Shown here in pieces: positions 37,098 to 44,524 of a stretch of DNA of 64,000 nucleotides; the stretch's first letter is position 1, and each line of letters begins with the position of its first letter. The notes under the pieces were generated by a model, which saw nothing but the letters and a program-made list of their open reading frames with translations, did not search any database and was not told where the DNA came from. The translations under genes were made by a program, and so were the position numbers. This stretch comes from Parabacteroides goldsteinii. Lineage in GTDB: Bacteria > Bacteroidota > Bacteroidia > Bacteroidales > Tannerellaceae. The DNA lies in contig NZ_JADNBB010000010.1 in assembly GCF_015550595.1 (NCBI RefSeq), positions 1 to 64,000 of the forward strand. Reading direction: 5' to 3'.

Positions 37098-37135
37098 TGT
37101 CAAATAATTAGACACTAACGTCTAATTATTTGACA
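37098..37135 (-). promoter_or_regulatory. Paired 17-bp activator sites (UAS) of the orphan promoter
   Basis: TGTCAAATAATTAGACA (37098-37114) and CGTCTAATTATTTGACA (37119-37135) start 21 bp apart, 56 bp from the -24 element. The same family as the sites of the 3.5-27.7 kb cluster. Their 16-bp cores are exact reverse complements. Confidence 0.78.
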
Positions 37136-37142
37136 ATTCAAG

Positions 37143-38537
37143 TCATCTCACATCATATCTTGTAAAGAAATAGAAACAAGCCATAAACAGTACGGCAATG
37201 GTGATTATCATAGCGATCAGATAACCTCCGATAAATTCGAAACGCTGTCCGAAAGAAGCGATCTGCTCCTGATACTGCGGGATCTGGTCGACTGCTACCG
37301 GTTTCTTACTGGTAGAATAATCTTCGTACGGATTATACCAGTGCGGACTGTCGGAATCCTTTGCATCGATATCCTTAAACCATTGCAGGAACCGTTCCTG
37401 GAAAATATGTAAATCATTCCAGTTCTTCTGGAAACGGAGATAACCACCTCCCAGGAAAGCTTCATTCATATAATCAAACTGTGCAATCGGTGAAAGCAAA
37501 GTGAAATTACGGGTTTGCTCAAACTGCCGGAATTGTTGCAGGTAATAAGCGTCATTGAACTTTTTTGCGTTATTCATCAGGTTAGTCTGATTTTTTGCAC
37601 GTAACTCATGACGGGGATAGAATGGATTATTACCACTGGATGACCAACTTCCCTCTGGAGCATTACGATTAATATCATCACTAGCTTCCCGGAGCTTTTG
37701 GTTTACATCTTCCGATGAAGGTATGCTGAATAGTTTTTTCGCCCAAAACACAGATGTATTAGGAATAATAACTGCAGCAAACAACCAAAAACAGAGAGAT
37801 ATTAATAGACTGATATTTGAATAACGCGTTACGACCGATGAAAATAGACCGAATACCGCGAAAGTAGTAATAAACAACAGGCTGATCAGTATAAACCCAG
37901 CAGTTTCCATCAAAAAGCTACCATTCAACTGTACTTGCCCGGAAACTGCCAGAATAAGCAGACTTATTATAATGCCAACCAGTTCCATCATCCCCACAAC
38001 CGTAACAATACTCACCAGTTTACTACACAGAAAAGTACGGCGGGGTACAGCATTTGAAAAGACCAACGCCAATGTCTTCTCCTCTTTCTCCCCTGAGATT
38101 GCATCAAAAGCAAAAAGCAAAGTAATAAAACTCAGAAACATCGAAACAATGAATGACCAACTCAGACTGTCTCCACGACTTAACAAAGGATTGTTGCTAT
38201 CGTGACGCACCGAATAATCGAACACATTGTAAGCGCTGTAACGGATTCGGTTAGGTAAATAACTTTCTTTACAATCAGCAATTACACTGTTTTCACGTGG
38301 AGAAGTGACAAAGTTATTCCTCGCCGTTGCTACTTTTGAAACATTTTCGGCTTGTTTAGCCACAGCCTCTTGTTGTGCCTTGCTATACTTGGCGTAATTA
38401 TTATGCATATCTTTAAAAGAAGAAGTAAAAGAAATACTCCCCAAGGTAAAGACCAACACAACAATTACAAAAGAAACCTGAAAACGCAGACTATACAAGT
38501 AGTTCTGCAATTCCCGTATATATAAAGTTGTAAACAT
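37143..38537 (-). CDS. ABC-2-type transporter permease
   Basis: 464 residues. TM1 lies near 19-39, then a polar segment of about 90 residues, five closely spaced helices (about 125-275), a long extracytoplasmic stretch (~275-430) and a last helix ending in FFTRYDVR. This resembles the ABC-2/DUF3526 permeases of Bacteroidota (GldF/NosY-like). The preceding gene encodes a second permease ending in the similar FMKYDVR, and both follow an ATPase gene, so they would form a heterodimeric transporter. Last gene of the second exporter operon. The substrate is unknown. Confidence 0.83.
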   Translation of the reverse strand: MFTTLYIRELQNYLYSLRFQVSFVIVVLVFTLGSISFTSSFKDMHNNYAKYSKAQQEAVAKQAENVSKVATARNNFVTSPRENSVIADCKESYLPNRIRYSAYNVFDYSVRHDSNNPLLSRGDSLSWSFIVSMFLSFITLLFAFDAISGEKEEKTLALVFSNAVPRRTFLCSKLVSIVTVVGMMELVGIIISLLILAVSGQVQLNGSFLMETAGFILISLLFITTFAVFGLFSSVVTRYSNISLLISLCFWLFAAVIIPNTSVFWAKKLFSIPSSEDVNQKLREASDDINRNAPEGSWSSSGNNPFYPRHELRAKNQTNLMNNAKKFNDAYYLQQFRQFEQTRNFTLLSPIAQFDYMNEAFLGGGYLRFQKNWNDLHIFQERFLQWFKDIDAKDSDSPHWYNPYEDYSTSKKPVAVDQIPQYQEQIASFGQRFEFIGGYLIAMIITIAVLFMACFYFFTRYDVR

Positions 38538-38552
38538 AACTGTAATTATTTA

Positions 38553-40088
38553 TTATCTGACATCATATTTCATAAACGATACGATCGTACCGACCAACAA
38601 GACGATCGCCAACCCCAACAAAGCGCATAAACGCCCCAAAGCATCACCCAAAGCAACTGAAATTGTTGCTGATTGAGGTATATAACGGGGAACTCCACTG
38701 ATATCCAGATACGGAAATTCACTGTAACCTCTATCATATCTCTTATTTACAGTTCCATCATTCGAATCCACCTCTGCCTGCGTAGGAAACTCGTCCAAAG
38801 GCTGAGGGGTAAAATAAGCAGTAGATTCGAATAACTTATTGTCTTTAAAATAAGTTATTACACTCTCACGATAATTACGAAGGCCATCCATGTATTTCAG
38901 AAAACTATTCGCATTAGTATGGCACAAAGCTTCAGTGGCTTGACCAAACAGTTCGGAAGGCGACAACCAAGCGATGGTCTGTTGCAAGTGTTGTTGCCGC
39001 ATCAATCCATCCAGATAATCGCGTTGCAAAGCCCATTTCTTATCCGCATTATTCAACATGACAGGGGTTGCCCAAATTTGCATCTGCTGATGGAATAAAG
39101 GTGTTTCCTTCGGCCCTCCGGCTAATTCCAGATACTCCACATTATCCCCATTACAATTGTTATAACTCAAGAACTTCATATTAACCCTTTGGGCTGCACG
39201 CGGCCATTCTTCCATATATTCTTTATAATAAGTATCATCATAATCTTCCATCGCAGCCTGCACATTGTCATATAACGGCGCCTTTGAAATACTCTGTGCC
39301 AGGTAAGTTGCAATATTAGGCATCAGGAAAAGGAACCAGATCCAACATAACAAGCTGATAATAATAGATGATGACGAATGCGTTACCCTGCTGGAAATAA
39401 ACATTCCTAACAAAAGAAATACCAACATATAAATAACAGAGGTCAGGAAAAGCAATAACAGGCCACCCCAGTCGGATGCAGAAAAGGATATTCCCGGATT
39501 AACCACGATAATCAGGCAAGCCAACAGATAACAAAATAACAGAATCGGCAGCAACGTAAGCAACAACCCCAACAACTTCCCCATCAGGAAAGAGATACGG
39601 CTCACTTGTCCGGTAAATGTCAATTTCATCGTTCCATCCTCCCGTTCCCGTGTGATAGCATCATACGAGAAGACAAGCGCCAACAACGAGATCAGAATAG
39701 CGATTACTTTCGAGAAGTCGATCGAGAAAAAAGCATTCAGCAACGGATTATCACGGGTGATCGTATGTCCTTCCGGAAACAACGGATACTCCCAGAAAGC
39801 AATCTTTACCTTATTCCCTATATTGCTGATAATACCCGTACTAAAGATACTCAGGGGCTCAGGTTCCTGTATAACGGCAGGGCGTACCGCCGACCACACC
39901 CGGCATTCCTTCAACTCCTTATCCGCTTGTGCCTGTTCGATCTTATAGACACGTACCTGGTTCTCGTAATTATCCACACTGACGATAATCGTGAACGGTA
40001 TCACCAGCAGACACAATACAAACCCTATAATAAACCTGACTGACAACAAGTTCAGCAGGAAATCTTTTTTTGCTATTAACCAAATCAT
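38553..40088 (-). CDS. ABC-2-type transporter permease
   Basis: About 511 residues from ATG 40088 (MIWLIAKKDFLLN); the frame could extend three codons to a TTG at 40097. Topology as for the downstream partner: one N-terminal helix, a polar segment, a helix cluster (about 140-275), a long extracytoplasmic region and a final helix ending FMKYDVR. 15 bp separate it from the next gene. Co-transcribed with the ATPase gene upstream. A role in export together with the TolC-like and NEW3-domain proteins of the operon is inferred from position. Confidence 0.83.
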   Translation of the reverse strand: MIWLIAKKDFLLNLLSVRFIIGFVLCLLVIPFTIIVSVDNYENQVRVYKIEQAQADKELKECRVWSAVRPAVIQEPEPLSIFSTGIISNIGNKVKIAFWEYPLFPEGHTITRDNPLLNAFFSIDFSKVIAILISLLALVFSYDAITREREDGTMKLTFTGQVSRISFLMGKLLGLLLTLLPILLFCYLLACLIIVVNPGISFSASDWGGLLLLFLTSVIYMLVFLLLGMFISSRVTHSSSSIIISLLCWIWFLFLMPNIATYLAQSISKAPLYDNVQAAMEDYDDTYYKEYMEEWPRAAQRVNMKFLSYNNCNGDNVEYLELAGGPKETPLFHQQMQIWATPVMLNNADKKWALQRDYLDGLMRQQHLQQTIAWLSPSELFGQATEALCHTNANSFLKYMDGLRNYRESVITYFKDNKLFESTAYFTPQPLDEFPTQAEVDSNDGTVNKRYDRGYSEFPYLDISGVPRYIPQSATISVALGDALGRLCALLGLAIVLLVGTIVSFMKYDVR

Positions 40089-40118
40089 AGTATTCAATAT
40101 ATTATATCGTTTGTATTC

Positions 40119-40838
40119 TTATTCCAGGACTGCTTCCTGCATATAATCCAGATAGATACGTTCCAGGTCGTCCTGAAGAAACTCTTCACGGCTACGAAGC
40201 ATGACCAGGCGGCCTTCTTTCATAATGCCGACCCGGTCGGCAACCGCTTTAGCACGGAAGAGGTCGTGGGTACACATCAGGATACTTTTACCGGCATTGC
40301 GCAGGTTGATCAGTATCTGCATCAGTTCGGCTGCACTCTTAGGATCGAGGCCGGTAGTAGGTTCGTCCATAACGATGTTGTCGGCATCCTTAATAATGGC
40401 GATGGCCAGCCCCACTTTCTGACGCATACCTTTGGAGAAGGTCTTCAGCTTACGTTCGAAAGCTTCTTCCTGGAGGCCGACACGGCGCATAACGTTATAA
40501 TACTCCGTCTTCGTCAGTGTTGTCTTTCCTCCCAGGCGGGCAAAGAAGTCGAGGTTCTGGCGGGCGGTGAAGTTTCCGTACAACATGACATTTTCAGAAA
40601 CGAAAGCGACATGGTTCTTTGTCTCCAACGGATTTTCCATTACATCGATACCATCGATCAGGGCATGGCCCGAAGTCGGTTCGATGAAGTTAAGGAAGAT
40701 ATTGATGGAGGTTGTTTTACCTGCACCGTTAGCTCCCAGAAGAAAGAATATCTCACCCGGTTTGATTTCCAGGTTCAGTGAATCGAGGGCCAGGTTGCCG
40801 TCTTCATATCTCTTTGTTAAATCAATCGCTTGTAACAT
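40119..40838 (-). CDS. ABC-2-type transporter ATPase
   Basis: 239 residues. Walker A GANGAGKTT (about 34-42), the signature region FSKGMRQKVGLAIAI, Walker B NIVMDEPTTGLD, H-loop in MCTHDLF. The signature FSKGM replaces the usual LSGGQ, as is common in ABC-2 exporters. It energises the permease pair encoded immediately downstream. The 236-bp stretch before it holds a REP-like cassette and no visible promoter, so transcription probably comes from the sigma54 promoter at 44304. Confidence 0.92.
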   Translation of the reverse strand: MLQAIDLTKRYEDGNLALDSLNLEIKPGEIFFLLGANGAGKTTSINIFLNFIEPTSGHALIDGIDVMENPLETKNHVAFVSENVMLYGNFTARQNLDFFARLGGKTTLTKTEYYNVMRRVGLQEEAFERKLKTFSKGMRQKVGLAIAIIKDADNIVMDEPTTGLDPKSAAELMQILINLRNAGKSILMCTHDLFRAKAVADRVGIMKEGRLVMLRSREEFLQDDLERIYLDYMQEAVLE

Positions 40839-40883
40839 AGTGTTTATTTTTAGTTGTTTTTATTTATTTCAATTATTATCAGA

Positions 40884-41072
40884 TTTGAATGTAGTGCGTT
40901 GGTAGGGGCGGTTCGCGAACCGCCCTTACAGGCGCCGTCACAATGGAACAGGCAGGTTCGGCCGTAGGGGCGGGGTCTGCCCGCCCTTCTTCACCGGTTG
41001 TTATATTATTGTCGCAAAGGGTGGGCAAACCCCACCCCTACAAAACCTGTCATTTGGGTTCACATTTTTCTA
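40884..41072. repeat. REP-like palindromic cassette, copy 2
   Basis: Matches 22395-22584 over about 190 bp, with a one-base indel near 40896 and a few changes at the right end. GTAG-palindrome units start at 40902 and 40964, with an inverted unit at 41019-41041. Like copy 1 it lies directly after a stop codon (41075) between two minus-strand transporter genes and in the same orientation. Confidence 0.75.
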
Positions 41073-41074
41073 AA

Positions 41075-42490
41075 TTACCGCTTACTCAATCTCATCCCGA
41101 ACCAAACAATTCCGCCTATAAAACCAACTAGCAGCAGGATCAGGAAGAGGGTTCCGAAGATGGAAGTGGCAGCATTCACCTGGATACGTACCGTTTTATC
41201 TTCCGTATCTACCTTGCGGTTATCTGCCATCGCTTCTGTCTTGATCTTGACTTCCTGGGCACCTACTCCACCATCCGACGGAGGGATGATAGTAACCTTT
41301 ACTGTTACTTCTTTTTCCGGATCGAGGCTACTGATCACGTCCGGGTCGATATTCGTATTCCATCCCAGGGGCTTCTCGGTTGTCAATTTGATGTTATCCA
41401 GACGACGGGTTCCTCCGTTGCGGACAGTGACATCCATCGTAATTTCCTTGCCGACCGTTGTCTCATGATAGAGGTTGTTGGCACGTACTTCGATCTTTCC
41501 TTTTCCGCGGGGAATGATTTCCAGGTTTTCGCTTCCGGCCTTTTCGCCGTTAGCTGTACCTACTGTCTGCACCTGGAATTTAATAGGTTTGTCGATGACT
41601 ACCTGCTGATCGTCGCGATCCGGTAAATAGACTTGCAAAGATAACTTCTTTATGTTTACCCCCTGTGCAAATTTAATCTGGGTAACCTTACTTTCACCAT
41701 CCGTAAAGTCGTAACTGATCTGGCGCGGCAGATCTAAAACCTCCAGGCGGTAGACATCGTCGGATGTGGAGAAACGTTCGAGTGTCAGATCATAGGTCGC
41801 TTTACTGCTCAGGTCGGCTTCCTGGCTGAACTGCATGGAGGAGATATCGATCACATTCACGCTTGCGTCTTTCTTCAGATAGATATTTTTCTCGTCCTTA
41901 CGATTGTTGTAGTTCAGCGATACGGTCAGATTCTCGGCATCCTTCAACAGTTCGAAATCGGCTGTTGCCACCTTTCCCAACTCAATAAAAGGAACACGGA
42001 ACTCATACGGCGAACCGATTATCGTCTTCGATTCATTATCTACTAACGATACATATATATTATATATTTTACCGGAACGCATTTCTGGAGTGAATACGTC
42101 GAAATGTTCCTGGAACTGACTCAGATATTCTTCGTTCCCTTCGAGCGCACTTTTGAGGGTGATCTTTACCTTTCGTTCGCCCCGCTGATCCTGATATTTC
42201 ACGGCACGTTCGACGGTGATGTAACTCTGCTGCGAGATCAGTTTAAGGATCAGTTTCTGATAATCGACCTCCTTACTCAACAACTCGTTCTTCGAACGGT
42301 TGAAGTCGTTGGCCGATATGGCTTTTTCGTTGAAGAGCTTCGTGTCGTTCTCATACTTCTGCTTGGCTACTTCATAGTCGGCACGTGTCTTTTTCAAATC
42401 GAGCAGCAAAGCAGCCTCACTGTTTTCCTGCGACCGGACGGCAAAGGGCATCAGTAAGAGAACCAGCAATACCGTGATAATACTTTTCAT
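41075..42490 (-). CDS. Secreted NEW3-domain protein with C-terminal membrane anchor
   Basis: About 471 residues from ATG 42490 (a second ATG at 42502 is possible). Signal peptide MKSIITVLLVLLLMPFAVRSQ. Residues ~25-90 look like an antiparallel alpha-helical hairpin (KKTRADYEVAKQKYENDTKL, then NRSKNELLSKEVDYQKLILK), similar to adaptor or TolC helices. Beta-rich domains follow, including a NEW3-type Ig-like domain (~335-440, with PSDGGVGAQEVKIKTEA). A single TM helix (~447-467) and a basic tail end the chain, so most of it lies in the periplasm. It sits between the TolC-like gene and the ABC-2 genes, where an adaptor would be expected. That role is inference. Confidence 0.72.
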   Translation of the reverse strand: MKSIITVLLVLLLMPFAVRSQENSEAALLLDLKKTRADYEVAKQKYENDTKLFNEKAISANDFNRSKNELLSKEVDYQKLILKLISQQSYITVERAVKYQDQRGERKVKITLKSALEGNEEYLSQFQEHFDVFTPEMRSGKIYNIYVSLVDNESKTIIGSPYEFRVPFIELGKVATADFELLKDAENLTVSLNYNNRKDEKNIYLKKDASVNVIDISSMQFSQEADLSSKATYDLTLERFSTSDDVYRLEVLDLPRQISYDFTDGESKVTQIKFAQGVNIKKLSLQVYLPDRDDQQVVIDKPIKFQVQTVGTANGEKAGSENLEIIPRGKGKIEVRANNLYHETTVGKEITMDVTVRNGGTRRLDNIKLTTEKPLGWNTNIDPDVISSLDPEKEVTVKVTIIPPSDGGVGAQEVKIKTEAMADNRKVDTEDKTVRIQVNAATSIFGTLFLILLLVGFIGGIVWFGMRLSKR

Positions 42491-42550
42491 GTGTTCGTTC
42501 ATTTGTCTTTTTCTTATTATGTTATTTTTATTTGCTCCTTGATCTGCTTC

Positions 42551-42680
42551 AGTTTCCTCAGTAGGAAACCGGAGTTCCCCAGGCAGGAAACTGTAATTTC
42601 CTGGGCAGGAAACTGGAGTTCCCTGCGCGGGGAACTGGAGTTTCCAAAGCACGAAACTACGAGGAAACTGTAATAGATTA
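42551..42680. repeat. Hairpin repeats with 22-bp period
   Basis: AGGAAA or GGGGAA starts at 42563, 42585, 42607 and 42629, exactly 22 bp apart. Each is preceded by its near-complement (TTTCCT, TTCCCC, TTTCCT, TTCCCT) across a 4-nt loop (CAGT, AGGC, GGGC, GCGC). Spacers alternate between CTGTAA and CTGGAG. Degraded copies flank the run. It lies in the 5' region of the NEW3 gene, after the TolC-like stop codon. No spacers of CRISPR type. Confidence 0.75.
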
Positions 42681-42711
42681 TAAATCACACTACTAACCAT
42701 TTTTGATAACA

Positions 42712-44226
42712 TTACGATTCCGGAAGGAAACTGCGGTTATGTTCGAAGTCGTACATCGTCTTCCGGTTCAGGTCGGCTACCGACAGACGATAAGTAATAT
42801 AACTGTCGATATATGCCAGCTGCACCTGCGAAAGACGCTCCTGTTCGATAGAAAGCTCCTGGCTCGTCATATCCCCGTTCTCGAAACGCATCTGGCTGAT
42901 CCGGTAGCTCTGTATGGCAACTTCCTGGTTACGGCGGTTGATGCGGTAACGCTTCTCGGCTTCATACACACTGCGTACGATCTCACGGATTTCCTGTTCG
43001 ATGGTTCTTTTGGTGTTATCGAGGTTCAGTTCACGTTGTTTAAGACGAACCTGCTCGCGGCGTACCTGGTTCTTGGCACGTCCCCAGTCCAACAGCGGGT
43101 AAGAGACGGTCAAGGCAATACCGCGGTTCGAAGGGCGGTCGCGCATATTATCGAAGGATGAACCGACCAGCTGGCCTACCGTCCCCTCTCCTCTCGTACT
43201 CAGTCCCGTGAAATCATAATAGGCGGAGATATTTCCTTTGAACTCCCGTTCACGCTTGGCGCGTTTCACTTCGATGGCCTGCAACTCGATATCCAGATTA
43301 TCTTCCTGTATCTCCATGCGGTTCCTCAGGGCCTCGTCGATGGCTTGCTGCATATCAACGATAAAAGCTTCGAACTCCATATCCGCTTTCAGGTCGATCT
43401 CTTCTTTCAGGTCAAGGCCGATCAATAATTTGAACTGGTCTTTGGCGGCGGAAAGCTTACCTTCGCTTTCCATCACGCGAGCCTCATCCTGTGCAACGGT
43501 GATTTCGGCAATCAGTATTTCTCCTTCGGGAAGGTTGCCTGTTTCCTGTTTCAGTTTGGTGATACGGTAGGCTTCACGGGAGTTGGTCAGGCGGTCCTGG
43601 TTGATCTTATGTTCGTAAGCCAGTTTGTATACCGTATAAAATGCTTCGGTTACATTATATACAATATTCATCTGGACACGGGTAAAATAACAGGTGCTCT
43701 TCCGAAAGTCCAGTTCGGCCACCTTCATGTTCTCCTTCAACTTATTGGCCGTAAAGATAGGTTGATTGAATGATAAGGCGAAACGGCTATACACCTGGTC
43801 GCGTTCCAGTTCTTCATAATCCTGTTGCGAAAGCGTGGTACGGTAGTTTTCCCAGTACATTTTGGAGGAAAGGGCAAAGTTACCTCCGGTAGGCAGCACG
43901 TACGTGAAATTTAGGTTTCCACCTACTTGTAGCGAACCGATAGAGTTATAAACCGGCAAACCGTCGGCCTGCGAGATCTCCGTCATCCCTTCCGCCCACG
44001 AAGGGGTAAAAAGATCGAAATTAAGTAACGGTTTGAATTGTGCCTTTGTGTACAAGTAAGAATAGCGGGTAGCATCCATGTCTTCCTTATAATACTTCAC
44101 TGTATAGCTTTCACCCAGGGCGATATGAATAGCCTCGTCGTAGGTGATGGTCCGGAGGTTCTCCGTCTCCGCATGCCCTGCCAAAGCGAATCCAATCAAT
44201 AGAGATACTAACAAATTTCTTTTCAT
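42712..44226 (-). CDS. TolC-family outer-membrane protein
   Basis: 504 residues with a signal peptide (MKRNLLVSLLIGFALAGHA). Long helical segments around 190-300 and 380-480 and the barrel strands GNLNFTYVLPTGGNFAL and GIALTVSYPLLDWGRAKNQ fit the outer membrane efflux protein family. PLLDWGRAKNQV is the typical re-entry motif before the second helix pair. It heads a five-gene minus-strand operon that lacks a classical membrane-fusion protein. Its own sigma54 promoter and TTACCC palindromes lie upstream. Confidence 0.9.
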   Translation of the reverse strand: MKRNLLVSLLIGFALAGHAETENLRTITYDEAIHIALGESYTVKYYKEDMDATRYSYLYTKAQFKPLLNFDLFTPSWAEGMTEISQADGLPVYNSIGSLQVGGNLNFTYVLPTGGNFALSSKMYWENYRTTLSQQDYEELERDQVYSRFALSFNQPIFTANKLKENMKVAELDFRKSTCYFTRVQMNIVYNVTEAFYTVYKLAYEHKINQDRLTNSREAYRITKLKQETGNLPEGEILIAEITVAQDEARVMESEGKLSAAKDQFKLLIGLDLKEEIDLKADMEFEAFIVDMQQAIDEALRNRMEIQEDNLDIELQAIEVKRAKREREFKGNISAYYDFTGLSTRGEGTVGQLVGSSFDNMRDRPSNRGIALTVSYPLLDWGRAKNQVRREQVRLKQRELNLDNTKRTIEQEIREIVRSVYEAEKRYRINRRNQEVAIQSYRISQMRFENGDMTSQELSIEQERLSQVQLAYIDSYITYRLSVADLNRKTMYDFEHNRSFLPES

Positions 44227-44249
44227 ATTATATTGAATTAAGTCTTTCC

Positions 44250-44265
44250 GGGTAATACATTACCC
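44250..44265. promoter_or_regulatory. GGGTAAT inverted repeat inside the leader
   Basis: GGGTAATACATTACCC has 7-bp perfect arms around AC. It lies 27-42 nt downstream of the predicted sigma54 start (near 44292) and shares the TTACCC/GGGTAA half-site with the upstream activator sites. A bound regulator here could block transcription or add a further contact. Confidence 0.5.
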
Positions 44266-44303
44266 AATTAGCGTTGTTTGTTCTTTTATCCATCCCTAAT
44301 AAG

Positions 44304-44318
44304 GCAAATGACGTGCCA
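44304..44318 (-). promoter_or_regulatory. Sigma54 (-24/-12) promoter of second exporter
   Basis: TGGCACGTCATTTGC on the minus strand is a full match to TGGCACG-N4-TTGC. Transcript start near 44292 gives a leader of about 66 nt. Confidence 0.85.
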
Positions 44319-44392
44319 AAATTGCAATCGGTTGATTATATGCTCCTTGCAGAAATGGGTAACTTTTTACTCATGGGTAACTACCCGTAGCT

Positions 44393-44430
44393 TTACCCAA
44401 TTTGGGTAATTCTTTACCCATCCGGGTATC
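44393..44430. promoter_or_regulatory. Paired TTACCC-type palindromic activator sites
   Basis: TTACCCAATTTGGGTAA (44393-44409) is a symmetric 17-mer; TTACCCATCCGGGTATC (44414-44430) is a weaker copy starting 21 bp away. Extra GGGTAA half-sites lie at 44357 and 44375. About 76 bp from the -24 element. Same geometry as the other cluster but a different sequence, so another regulator is implied, most simply the one at 48157. Confidence 0.7.
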
Positions 44431-44490
44431 TATCGGAAAATAATACAATCGATTCGGCAGAAAGTGATAAACCAGACAAGAGAAAACCTA

Positions 44491-44498
44491 TATCTTTG
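44491..44498 (+). promoter_or_regulatory. -7 promoter element of GH92 gene
   Basis: TATCTTTG matches TAnnTTTG; start of transcription near 44505, 20 nt before the ATG. Confidence 0.6.
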
Positions 44499-44524
44499 CC
44501 TGTCGTAAGTAAATAAGCAATACC

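Noticed and set aside
42551-42680. CRISPR array
   Set aside because: Period of 22 bp is too short, there are no unique spacers, and no cas genes are present; the repeats are contiguous hairpins.
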